Source of the DNA: an uncultured Clostridia bacterium
GTDB lineage: Bacteria; Bacillota; Clostridia; Christensenellales; Aristaeellaceae
Direction of reading: 5' to 3'
NCBI GenBank assembly: GCA_937886445.1
Contig: CALGBY010000036.1
Span: 1-32,406 of the forward strand
Length of the DNA: 32,406 bases
Shown here: positions 9,417 to 16,382 of the stretch, one piece after another
How the letters are laid out: each line of letters opens with the position of its first letter
How positions within the stretch are numbered: position 1 is the first letter of the stretch
Position numbers and translations under genes: made by a program
The notes under the pieces: generated by a model
Seen by the model: only the letters and a program-made list of their open reading frames with translations
Database searches by the model: none
What the model was told of the DNA's origin: nothing

Positions 9417-9538
9417 GTAGACTTTACACACCACTGTTATTCATGGTGTTTTTCATTATCAGCGATGTCGGAAAAGCCTTAAAAATCAATACACTCTGAC
9501 ACAATAAAATTATACATCGAATGGTGTCAAAAGTCTAC
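9417..9538. repeat. 17-bp inverted repeat pair, candidate resolvase site
   Basis: GTAGACTTTACACACCA (9417-9433) is matched by an inverted copy at 9522-9538 with two differences. Inside lies a smaller ACACCA/TGGTGT hairpin (9428-9449), and another ACACCAC follows at 9544-9550. The cluster is just downstream of the serine recombinase gene at 9576, so it may be its recombination site. No target duplication flanks it. Confidence 0.4.
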
Positions 9539-9575
9539 ATTCCACACCACTTTTTTTGTTACGACTTTTTGAATT

Positions 9576-10187
9576 TTACGCCTGTTCAGCCTTGAAATAA
9601 CCGTCTTTTCGAAGCCATGCTAAGAAAGTGGTGTGAGCTACGCCTAATTGTTTTCCGGCTTGCCTTGCTGACATCTTGCCATCAACCCACTGTGTTGCGC
9701 AATATGAATAATCATCAGGGCGAACAGAAGGCAACCTTCCGAAACGCACTCCTCTTGCTTTGGCTGCCGCGATTCCTTCCGCTTGACGTTGCTTGATGAA
9801 ATCTCGTTCTGTCTGAGCGACGTAGCTCAGAAGTTGCAATACAATATCGGCAATCAGAGTGCCGATGAGATCGCGATTCTTGCGCGTATCCAATAGTGGC
9901 ATATCAAGCACCAGGATATCGATTTCTTTTTCCTTGGTCAGAATGCGCCATTGTTCAAGGATTTCGTTGTAGTTACGTCCTAACCGGTCAATGCTTTTGA
10001 CGATCAGCAGATCGCCTTTCTTCAGCTTGTTTACCATCCGCAGATATTCCGGCCTGTCAAAATCTTTGCCGGACTGCTTATCCAGAAAAATGTTCCGATC
10101 TTCAACACCGTATGCGTGAAGCGCTATCATCTGTCGTTCCTCGTTCTGGTCCTTACTCGAAACACGTACATACCCGTAAATTTTCAT
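9576..10187 (-). CDS. Small serine recombinase (resolvase/invertase family)
   Basis: 203 aa. The start ATG 10187 has GGAGG 6 bases upstream, in preference to the longer frame from 10223. The N-terminal resolvase domain carries the catalytic serine in YVRVSSKDQ (Ser10) and the conserved IVKSIDRLGRN with its active-site arginines. The long E helix follows (SYVAQTERDFIKQRQAEG), and the C-terminus (about 150-203) is a helix-turn-helix of the Tn3-resolvase type. The length matches resolvases rather than large integrases. It lies 50 bp downstream of the relaxase gene and probably shares its transcript. Likely role: resolving multimers or co-integrates of the mobile element; inversion is an alternative. 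Confidence 0.9.
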   Translation of the reverse strand: MKIYGYVRVSSKDQNEERQMIALHAYGVEDRNIFLDKQSGKDFDRPEYLRMVNKLKKGDLLIVKSIDRLGRNYNEILEQWRILTKEKEIDILVLDMPLLDTRKNRDLIGTLIADIVLQLLSYVAQTERDFIKQRQAEGIAAAKARGVRFGRLPSVRPDDYSYCATQWVDGKMSARQAGKQLGVAHTTFLAWLRKDGYFKAEQA

Positions 10188-10237
10188 TTGTTCCTCCAAG
10201 TTTGTTATAGTTGTTTTGCTCATTTCTGATCAGAGCT

Positions 10238-11695
10238 TTATCTGAATTCGCTATGTTCAGATTTGCCTTTGTCCATCGCTTTATCGCGGATAAATTCTCG
10301 CTTGATCAATTCCAGAGCATGGATTTTGTTCTTGAACTGTTTCATTGCGTATTCCTTGAGAAACTTGTCCTTGTAGCAATAACTCAAGGCTTCCTTCCAT
10401 TTCTTCACATCGACCACTTCACCGTCTGCTTTACACTGATTCAAGAACCGTTCCGCTGCTTCATAGTTCATGAGCTCCATCCGGTGAGTTTCGTAGAATG
10501 CATCTTTTTTCTTATCCGGAAGGGACACCCATTTTTTATGGACACCCTTGCATTTCTTCAGATCATCGGCCATCTGAAGACGCTCATTGATTAAACCGAT
10601 TATCCGATCATCCTCTGCAACTTTGCTGCGCAGATCGTAATATTCGCCGTTGATTTTTTTGACAGCATCGGCATAGGATGCAGCATCGTGAATGTCATAA
10701 TCTTTCATAAGGTTTTGTACTCCAACAGCATCCTTCAGGCGATTGTCCTTCTGATTGTCCGGTTTATGTGCATCCAGAAGACGCATGACAAACCGATACG
10801 CGAGATCGGGATCCGGTTCAGACATTCCGTGTTCAGCAGCGTATTCACAGGCTTTCCTTTCGGCCATAGCCCAGGCATTCAGTTTGGTCAGCCTGGCTTG
10901 ATACTGTTTATTCATCCGGTTCCATTCACGGATTTCTCGGTTGTAACTGCCAAGCTCTGTTACGATTCCGCGCTTTTCCATTTCGCGGACAGCGGGACCT
11001 TCGTGAACCATGGGGATCTGTTTCTTTCCCTGACGGGCATAGCTGCGATGATCCACAAAACCGGTAGTGAATCCGTTTTCGCGTAATGCCGCATTGATAA
11101 AATCAGCGGCTGCTGCGCGCCATTTTTCGACGTTGTTTCGGTTATCCCAGTCCGTGGTGTTCTCTTTATGAGATTTCCAGTTCCCGCTGGGAAGCCTGAT
11201 TCGCTCACCGTTTTCATCCAGTTCATAGACCATTTTACTTTTGTCTCCCCAAAGTCCATCTTCAGTCAGGGGACGCATGGTCAGCATGATATGAGCATGA
11301 GGGTTTCCATCATTCTTATCGTGAATGGAGAAGTCTGCGCACATACCGTCATCCACAAAGGTTTTCTGAACAAACCGCTGAACCAACTTGATCTGTTCTT
11401 CGCGGGAAAGTTCAGCAGGCAAGGCCAGTTCCATTTCTCTTGCCAGCTGATTGTTTCGTTTCGGCTCGTTCCACTCGACACTGTTCCACAACGTAGCGCG
11501 GTTATAGAACTCGCGTGGTGCCTGAGGTGGCAGCATGATCTCCGAATAGATGATATGCTGCTTTCTGGTGTAATCGTGTATTCTGCCGTCCCACGTGCAT
11601 TCCAGCCGGGTACCGCTTCGGTAAGCGGCAGCAGCTACTGCGGAACGGCCTTTCTGACGGGATATGATTTGTACCGGAGCATGAAAAAATTCCAA
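10238..11695 (-). CDS. MobA/MobL family (MOBQ) relaxase
   Basis: About 485 aa. The N-terminal domain is a MobA/MobL relaxase: HAPVQIISRQKGRSAV, the likely nucleophile Tyr25 in AAAAYRSG, and the metal-binding GNPHAHIMLTMRPL. The C-terminal half is helical and charged. Relaxases of this family nick one strand at oriT and pilot it into the recipient. The family's usual start aligns with TTG 11695 (GAAGG 7 bases upstream); TTG 11701 is also possible, and a longer frame from 11845 would overlap the antitoxin promoter. It is divergent from the toxin-antitoxin pair and near the candidate oriT at 12440. Nothing looks truncated. Confidence 0.88.
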   Translation of the reverse strand: MEFFHAPVQIISRQKGRSAVAAAAYRSGTRLECTWDGRIHDYTRKQHIIYSEIMLPPQAPREFYNRATLWNSVEWNEPKRNNQLAREMELALPAELSREEQIKLVQRFVQKTFVDDGMCADFSIHDKNDGNPHAHIMLTMRPLTEDGLWGDKSKMVYELDENGERIRLPSGNWKSHKENTTDWDNRNNVEKWRAAAADFINAALRENGFTTGFVDHRSYARQGKKQIPMVHEGPAVREMEKRGIVTELGSYNREIREWNRMNKQYQARLTKLNAWAMAERKACEYAAEHGMSEPDPDLAYRFVMRLLDAHKPDNQKDNRLKDAVGVQNLMKDYDIHDAASYADAVKKINGEYYDLRSKVAEDDRIIGLINERLQMADDLKKCKGVHKKWVSLPDKKKDAFYETHRMELMNYEAAERFLNQCKADGEVVDVKKWKEALSYCYKDKFLKEYAMKQFKNKIHALELIKREFIRDKAMDKGKSEHSEFR

Positions 11696-11725
11696 ATTCA
11701 AACCTTCTTTCTGATGAATGTCATA

Positions 11726-11761
11726 TTGATTTTCATGTGCAATAATGGTATAATGCACATG
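11726..11761 (+). promoter_or_regulatory. Toxin-antitoxin promoter with palindromic operator
   Basis: TTGATT (11726-11731), a 17-base spacer and a perfect TATAAT (11749-11754). The inverted repeat CATGTGCA (11734-11741) / TGCACATG (11754-11761) brackets the -10, a typical site for autorepression by a RelB/DinJ-type antitoxin. It also lies just upstream of the divergent relaxase gene. Confidence 0.75.
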
Positions 11762-11798
11762 TAGTTGATTGCATTGCAATTTGTTTGGAGGTGATTTC

Positions 11799-12074
11799 AT
11801 GAGCGAAACTACGAATTTTACCTGCCGCATGGATACGAAGATCAAAAATCAATGCGAGGAAATGTATGCCGAACTGGGGGTAAATCTCTCTACCGCCGTG
11901 AATGTTTTCATGCGTGAATCACTTCGTGTCGGAGGATTTCCATTCGATGTACGCCTGAAGCAGCCGAATAAGACGACGATTGCAGCTATGCTGGAAGCGG
12001 AAAAAGCTGCAACTGACCCCGCTTATAAGCGCTATGATGATGTGGAACAATTGCTGAAGGAGCTTAAAGAATGA
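11799..12074 (+). CDS. RelB/DinJ-family antitoxin
   Basis: 91 aa. The start ATG 11799 follows GGAGGTG by 5 bases; an upstream frame start at 11769 lies ahead of this ribosome-binding site and is unlikely. The N-terminal half is a ribbon-helix-helix fold (NFTCRMDTKIKNQ, LSTAVNVFMRESLRVGG, FPFDVR), which binds the palindromic operator. The charged C-terminal part (AMLEAEKA to LLKELKE) should wrap the toxin. It overlaps the toxin gene by 4 bases (ATGA), the usual translational coupling for this family. Likely neutralises the toxin and represses the operon, stabilising the mobile element. Confidence 0.9.
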   Translation: MSETTNFTCRMDTKIKNQCEEMYAELGVNLSTAVNVFMRESLRVGGFPFDVRLKQPNKTTIAAMLEAEKAATDPAYKRYDDVEQLLKELKE

Positions 12075-12352
12075 AGCGGCAGATTGTTGTTACCAATCAA
12101 TTCCGCAAAGACTATAAGCAGGCGATGAAACGCGGCTTGAAGATTGACTTGCTCGATGACGTGATCCGACTGCTTTCCGAAGGGAAAGCATTACCGGAGA
12201 AGAATCATGATCATCCGCTAACCGGTAATTGGGTCGGGCATCGTGAATGCCATATTCAACCAGATTGGCTGCTGATCTATCGGATTGAAAACGAAATTCT
12301 GATATTGACCCTGTCAAGAACAGGAACCCACGCTGACTTGTTTGGCAAATGA
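12071..12352 (+). CDS. YafQ/RelE-family mRNA interferase toxin
   Basis: 93 aa, usual length for YafQ. Diagnostic pieces are TNQFRKDYKQAMKRG near the start, PLTGNWVGHRECHIQPDWLLIY in the middle, and SRTGTHADLF at the end, which holds the conserved C-terminal His. YafQ toxins cut mRNA on the ribosome. The gene is coupled to the antitoxin by an ATGA overlap and is followed at once by a terminator whose first arm begins at the stop codon. Confidence 0.92.
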   Translation: MKRQIVVTNQFRKDYKQAMKRGLKIDLLDDVIRLLSEGKALPEKNHDHPLTGNWVGHRECHIQPDWLLIYRIENEILILTLSRTGTHADLFGK

Positions 12353-12373
12353 CCGGCTTAGTGCCGGTTTTTT
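12352..12373 (+). terminator. Intrinsic terminator after the toxin gene
   Basis: ACCGGC-TTAGT-GCCGGT stem-loop followed by six T residues. It starts at the last base of the toxin stop codon. Confidence 0.85.
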
Positions 12374-12439
12374 CGTATCTTGGAGTATGGGGCTTGCCCC
12401 ATCGCGGCGAAGCCGCAACAAGCACCGCAGGTCGCACAG
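12374..12439. repeat. GC-rich short hairpins beside the candidate oriT
   Basis: GGGGCttGCCCC and GCGGCgaaGCCGC sit next to each other between the toxin terminator and the candidate oriT hairpin. They may be part of the oriT region (accessory binding) or simply structured spacer. Confidence 0.4.
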
Positions 12440-12470
12440 ACATACGAACGTATGTATAAGTGCGCATTTC
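12440..12470 (+). other. Candidate oriT/nic site of MOBQ (IncQ/pSK41-like) type
   Basis: ACATACG-AA-CGTATGT (12440-12455) forms a 7-bp stem hairpin and is followed directly by ATAAGTGCGC (12456-12465). From known systems, MOBQ origins of the RSF1010/pIP501/pSK41 group have a small hairpin followed by a core like TAAGTGCGC, with the nick just after GCGC; here that is between 12465 and 12466. The bases after the core (ATTTC) differ from the usual CCT. A MOBQ relaxase is encoded 0.7 kb away. Confidence 0.7.
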
Positions 12471-12502
12471 TGAAGAAATGATGGAAGTACTCCACCACGT
12501 AT

Positions 12503-12536
12503 AAAAAAAGGGACGCCCCGTTTTTCGGGACGTCCC
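12503..12536 (-). terminator. Intrinsic terminator after the DUF3847-like gene
   Basis: GGGACG-type stem (12510-12536, mostly paired over 11 positions) with a run of seven A on the plus strand (12503-12509), which is a U-tract on the minus strand. It lies 12 bp past the stop at 12549. Confidence 0.75.
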
Positions 12537-12548
12537 GTATGTCCAGAC

Positions 12549-12809
12549 TCAAATGTCAAGCCGGTTGCAGAGGTCAAAGGTAAATTCATAAAACTGCTCC
12601 TGATCCATGTCAGCGGTTTGCGGGAAGAACTTCTCGAAGATCGCGCAATGCTGAATCAACCGCTGATTGCGTTTCTTCCGTTCTTTCACTTTATTCCGGT
12701 TTTCTTCAAGGATCTGCCGGTGCTGTTGCTGCAGCTTGGCGAGTTCGTCTTCATCGGTCGGCATATTTGCCATGAATTTCTGTAGTGCCTGGGTATCTGC
12801 TTTCATCAT
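12549..12809 (-). CDS. Small coiled-coil protein, DUF3847-like
   Basis: 86 aa, highly charged and helical (DEDELAKLQQQHRQILEENR, KVKERKKRNQRLI), ending in a short hydrophobic segment (FYEFTFDLCNRLDI). This matches the DUF3847 type of small protein found beside mobilization genes in Clostridial elements; biochemical role unknown. AGAAGG lies about 12 bases before the ATG, a little far; a frame-shifted ATG is closer but gives no good protein. A strong terminator follows it. Confidence 0.65.
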   Translation of the reverse strand: MMKADTQALQKFMANMPTDEDELAKLQQQHRQILEENRNKVKERKKRNQRLIQHCAIFEKFFPQTADMDQEQFYEFTFDLCNRLDI

Positions 12810-12837
12810 TTATCATTTTTTCCTTCTGAATGCAGGC

Positions 12838-12928
12838 TGACAGCAGATTGCAGTCAATTTGCTGTCAACCGTTGAAATTTTGGTTAAAAAAGTGTTCTGT
12901 TTTCTGCTTTGACAGCAGACTGCAGTCA
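12838..12928. repeat. Iterons next to the ParM/ParR-like pair (candidate centromere/operator)
   Basis: TGACAGCAGATTGCAGTCA (12838-12856) and TGACAGCAGACTGCAGTCA (12910-12928) differ at one base and are 72 bp apart, with an inverted partial copy TTTGCTGTCAA (12858-12868). They lie between the ribbon-helix-helix gene and the DUF3847-like gene, so they may be binding sites of the ParR-like protein. Confidence 0.55.
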
Positions 12929-12949
12929 GAATGCCATCAGCGTGAAGCA

Positions 12950-13315
12950 TCAGCCGATAAAGCTCCAGTCCACCCGACTGTTAATGAAATCCGGAGGCGG
13001 ATCATCCACAACAGGGGCAACTGTCAGCGGTTCAGACAATGGACCGGTTTTACTCTCTTGTGCAGGCTCCGCCGGTACAGTTTGTTTCAGCAATTCCGCA
13101 ACCTGAAACGAAAGCTGCTGAAGCATCTGCGCGTCTGCCTGCCCGGCAGATGGGAAATGCTCTGTATCAGCAGTGTTCAGAGCCATGATGATCACCTGAT
13201 TGAAGTTCAGATGGTAACGTCTGGACAATGCCTTCAGTTTTTCCCAGGCGTTTCGATCCGCTTCATAATTCATGTAAAACCGGGCTGAGACGGTTTTGAT
13301 GTCTTTCGTACTCAT
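12950..13315 (-). CDS. ParR/StbB-like small DNA-binding partner of the ParM-like ATPase
   Basis: 121 aa from ATG 13315, which overlaps the stop of the ParM-like gene as ATGA. The N-terminal region (VSARFYMNYEADRNAWEKLK, NFNQVIIMALN) fits a ribbon-helix-helix adaptor; the C-terminal half is Gln/Pro/Glu-rich and probably disordered. In type II partition systems the ParR adaptor binds centromere repeats and couples them to ParM filaments; here repeats lie just downstream at 12838-12928. The sequence is too diverged for a family name with certainty; position is the main evidence. Confidence 0.6.
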   Translation of the reverse strand: MSTKDIKTVSARFYMNYEADRNAWEKLKALSRRYHLNFNQVIIMALNTADTEHFPSAGQADAQMLQQLSFQVAELLKQTVPAEPAQESKTGPLSEPLTVAPVVDDPPPDFINSRVDWSFIG

Positions 13316-14253
13316 CGCACCGTCTGCTGCAGGTTCCACAGACGCCCCTGCGCAAGATACTCATATCCGCGGGCATTGACGCGGAGATCATCCAGAATCG
13401 TGACACGATCCGGATCATACTTTCCGAAGTTTTTGACAAGAACACCACCGCCGCCGGTAATGACAAGCCGCATCATTCGGGGATCATATCCATGCTCCTG
13501 AAGGGAATCAAAGATGCGGGTCACATACTGTTCGGCTGTTTGACAAACACAGTGCGTGTATTCTTCTGCGAGTGTGCCCGGTTGTTTCAACAGAATCGGC
13601 TGGATCTCATTTTCCGTCGCGTTCATCGTAAACCGATCCATCAGAGCTTTCTTCGCTTTCGAGACACACTGCTTTACACCCAGTTCTTCGGTATAGCATC
13701 GTAATTCATCAGGTTTGCAGTCCTGCAGATACATGGTATTCATGGTGCCGTTGCCGATATCAGCCAGTACGACAGTGCCCGCGTAATCCGAAGGATTCTG
13801 ATCGATCAGAGGCACGATCGCGGCATAGCCCTGCGGAAAAACGTTGCAGCCGACAAGATGAATCTCGTACTGCTTATCATTGTACTGATAGGAAAGATCT
13901 TTCTTCCGCATCATGTACTGATAATGCTCTTCCTTCTGAATCCTGAACCATGTCAGAGGAAGACCAATGGCCAGATGCACGTCTGCTTTTGTGAGGCCAA
14001 ACGCATCCAGTTCTTCTGCCATAGCGGCGAGCGTGAGCAGATAGAAGTCATCGTCCACATTCTTATTGGGACGGTAAGCTTTGTGCCCGGTTCCGATGCC
14101 GTACCACTTGCCGTCCATTTTCAAAATCCTGCCGGCGAATGTCGGTTCCCGGTCATAAGGGGTAATGCCCGTGGGAATAATGCTGTTTGCCGTTTTGATG
14201 TTGCCGTAACCGGTATCCACGCCGATAATACGGATTCCTTCGTAAGTTTTCAT
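13312..14253 (-). CDS. parM-like: ParM/StbA-like actin-fold ATPase
   Basis: 313 aa. Actin-fold motifs are in order: phosphate 1 loop GVDTGYGNIKTAN (residues 11-23), phosphate 2 loop VLADIGNGTMNT (~165-176), and the adenosine-binding ITGGGGVLV (~268-276). The length fits ParM/StbA/Alp7-like plasmid segregation proteins. These polymerise with ATP and push or carry DNA copies apart. Start ATG 14253 has AGAGGAA 4 bases upstream. Coupled to the following adaptor gene by a 4-base overlap. Its presence suggests that the element has a circular, replicating stage needing active partition. Confidence 0.88.
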   Translation of the reverse strand: MKTYEGIRIIGVDTGYGNIKTANSIIPTGITPYDREPTFAGRILKMDGKWYGIGTGHKAYRPNKNVDDDFYLLTLAAMAEELDAFGLTKADVHLAIGLPLTWFRIQKEEHYQYMMRKKDLSYQYNDKQYEIHLVGCNVFPQGYAAIVPLIDQNPSDYAGTVVLADIGNGTMNTMYLQDCKPDELRCYTEELGVKQCVSKAKKALMDRFTMNATENEIQPILLKQPGTLAEEYTHCVCQTAEQYVTRIFDSLQEHGYDPRMMRLVITGGGGVLVKNFGKYDPDRVTILDDLRVNARGYEYLAQGRLWNLQQTVR

Positions 14254-14318
14254 AGTTCCTCTCTTTCTGCCTTCGTAACCTCCGGGGCGGGGATCGTTTT
14301 GTGTGTTGTTTCGTTGTG

Positions 14319-14504
14319 TCAGGCGGCGGTTTTGCCGTCATTGTCCGGATCCTGCTGCTGCATGTCGTTCACAATTTCATTGCGGATCAGATCAAGCAGA
14401 CGATCTTCAAAGGTGACTTCGGTGTCGGGACTGCAAAAAACATTGACATCGAAATTCGTGTTTCCTGCCCGGCAGGAAAATGTGTAGTTCGGATTGTTGG
14501 GCAT
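14319..14504 (-). CDS. TnpW-like transposon-encoded small protein
   Basis: 61 aa from ATG 14504, with AAGGAG 5 bases upstream; longer upstream frame lacks support. The pattern YTFSCRAGNTNFDVNVFCS followed by FEDRLLDLIRNEI resembles TnpW proteins of Tn4451-like Clostridial elements, which are small and of unknown role. It stands between the large serine recombinases and the ParM-like gene, 65 bp before the latter, and probably shares its transcript. Confidence 0.6.
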   Translation of the reverse strand: MPNNPNYTFSCRAGNTNFDVNVFCSPDTEVTFEDRLLDLIRNEIVNDMQQQDPDNDGKTAA

Positions 14505-14534
14505 TTTTCTCCTTTCCGGCATAAGCCTGATGAG

Positions 14535-14611
14535 CGATACAGGTGAGCATCTGTATCGGAAATAGGTATAACAAAAGGCGGTACCGTATCGTCCGTGCAT
14601 GACAGGTATCG
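14535..14611. repeat. Cluster of four CGATAC hexamers
   Basis: CGATAC at 14535-14540 and its inverse at 14553-14558, 14586-14591 and 14606-14611. The first pair forms the hairpin GATACAG-N8-CTGTATC (14536-14557). It fills the spacer between the recombinase stop and the TnpW-like start, and could be an operator or recombination site. Confidence 0.35.
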
Positions 14612-14633
14612 CCTGATGTGATCTGTAAAATGA

Positions 14634-16382
14634 TTATGCAGTTTGTTCTTTCAGCTTGCGCTTTTCAGCCCGTTTGTTTCTCTCGTAGATCCTGCGATGC
14701 TTCAATTGGTCCTGACGTTTCTGCTCCTCCGGCGTAAGCACGACCGGCTCCGTCGGTACCGGAAATTGACCAATGAAACTGAGATAGATATCGATCCTAC
14801 GGGAACGTTCACCATCAGTGTCCTTCTCTATTTCGTAGACAACGATCTTCTCAACAAACTGACGAAGAACATGATCCGGAAGTTCGTCATCATTCTGATA
14901 CTTCTTTGCGAGATCAAGAAAGCGCTGCGCGTTTTTCTCTTCATTCATCGCATCTGCCAGTTCTTTTTCAGCCAGCATCAGAAATTCCTTTTGCGTTGAA
15001 AGCTCTTTTTCCCATTGGGCAGACAGTTCTTCATACATACGCCCGGAGGTCTGGCCCAGCGCGTAATCCTCGTACAGCTTCTTCAGCATCCGGTTCAGTT
15101 CATCGATCCTGCGTTTCCGGTTAGCGATCTCCTTTTTCAGTGGCACAACTTCTTCCGGTTTTACCTTCGATGCTTCCCAGATTCGTTGGATAAATTCAGC
15201 TTCATTCGCAATCGCGTATTGGCTGACAGAACGGATCGTTTTCTGAAGCAGCAGACGCAGCTGCTTGATACTGAACCAATTCTTGATACATAGCGCGGGA
15301 GTGCTTTTGTTCGTCTGGCAAGTAAAGAACTCATAATGACAGACTTTCCCGGACGGCATCAGACAGTCATGCTGGATTTCATACATAGGTGCTCCGCATT
15401 TTCCGCAAAAAACGATACCTTTGAACGGGCTGCGTTCATGTAATGTGTGTGCTGTATCTTTTCGGCTTTCGAGCATTTCCTGTGCCTTGTCCCATAGTTC
15501 CTGAGTGACAATAGGATCGTGGGTATCCTTGAAAATCAGCCATTGATCCTCCGGATTTTTCGTGCGCTTGGTCTTATAGGTTTTCTTTGCTGTTTTCGCG
15601 TTGACGGTCTCACCAAGGTACTCACGGGCTTGAAGAATACCTTCAACAGAAGAACGACTCCAGTCAAAAGGTCCGGCTTTAGCATTTGCCAAATGGGTCC
15701 TTGCAGCGTTTATTCCTTTCTGAAGGTAATAGTTGCAAGGCGTAAGACGCTTTTCATCACACAGAATCCTGGCGATATGATTCGGATTATTTCCTTCAGC
15801 AGCCAGCTCAAAAATATGTCGTACAGTCGCGGCAGCTTCCGGGTCAATGATCCACTTGTCTTTATCAGACGGATCCTTTAAATATCCAAAGATAGGCGTT
15901 GAGATCAGCGGCTTTCCCGACATTGCTTTGGCACGGAAGCCCATCGAGACTTTACGCGACAGATCATGAAGATAGAGCTCGTTGAAGATATTCACGAATG
16001 GAGCAAATTCATTGCTGTCACTGAGCATATTGTCTACCCGGCTGTCTATCGCTATGAAATGAACATTCAGTTCACTGAAATACACTTCGGAATAATACCC
16101 GGCTTTCAGATGATCACGCCCCAGACGGCTCATATCTTTGACGATCACGGCACCAATCTTGCCGGCATCAACATCCGCGATCAGTTGATTCCAGGCGGGA
16201 CGGTCAAAGGTTCCTCCACTCCATCCGTCATCAGTATAGTCCACACAGTTTGTAAAACCGTGCCGGTCAGCATATTCTCTGAGATATTCCTTCTGATGCT
16301 CGATGGAAACAGAATCCCCATAGTTTTCATCGTCGCGGGACAGGCGCTCATACAGCGCGGTCAATTTGTTCTGATTCGTCAT
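14634..16382 (-). CDS. Large serine recombinase (TnpX-type), second of a tandem pair
   Basis: 582 aa. Resolvase catalytic domain first (ALYERLSRDD with catalytic Ser15; DMSRLGRDHL with active-site arginines), then a recombinase domain (~160-280), a zinc ribbon with CGKCG (~325) and a distal Cys pair region, a long coiled coil (~395-480), and a basic tail. This is the TnpX/large serine integrase architecture, which excises and integrates Clostridial elements through short crossover sites. ATG 16382 is preceded by AAGGAG and lies inside the end of the upstream recombinase gene (35-bp overlap), so the two are translationally linked. Intact. Which of the pair acts on which site is unknown. Confidence 0.92.
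   Translation of the reverse strand: MTNQNKLTALYERLSRDDENYGDSVSIEHQKEYLREYADRHGFTNCVDYTDDGWSGGTFDRPAWNQLIADVDAGKIGAVIVKDMSRLGRDHLKAGYYSEVYFSELNVHFIAIDSRVDNMLSDSNEFAPFVNIFNELYLHDLSRKVSMGFRAKAMSGKPLISTPIFGYLKDPSDKDKWIIDPEAAATVRHIFELAAEGNNPNHIARILCDEKRLTPCNYYLQKGINAARTHLANAKAGPFDWSRSSVEGILQAREYLGETVNAKTAKKTYKTKRTKNPEDQWLIFKDTHDPIVTQELWDKAQEMLESRKDTAHTLHERSPFKGIVFCGKCGAPMYEIQHDCLMPSGKVCHYEFFTCQTNKSTPALCIKNWFSIKQLRLLLQKTIRSVSQYAIANEAEFIQRIWEASKVKPEEVVPLKKEIANRKRRIDELNRMLKKLYEDYALGQTSGRMYEELSAQWEKELSTQKEFLMLAEKELADAMNEEKNAQRFLDLAKKYQNDDELPDHVLRQFVEKIVVYEIEKDTDGERSRRIDIYLSFIGQFPVPTEPVVLTPEEQKRQDQLKHRRIYERNKRAEKRKLKEQTA

Noticed and set aside
9417..9538. Inverted repeats considered as a second 122-bp MITE
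   Set aside because: No target duplication flanks the arms, and the location beside a recombinase gene favours a recombination site.
10211..11764. Plus-strand open frames opposite the relaxase gene (for example 10211-10594 and 11168-11764)
   Set aside because: They mirror a well-supported minus-strand gene, lack ribosome-binding sites and look like no protein family.
12090..12589. Minus-strand open frames across the toxin gene and the candidate oriT
   Set aside because: They run through two terminators and the oriT-like hairpin and have no ribosome-binding site.
12838..12928. Two 19-bp repeats considered as a CRISPR remnant
   Set aside because: Only two copies, internally palindromic, 53-bp spacer, no cas genes; position beside a partition pair fits iterons better.
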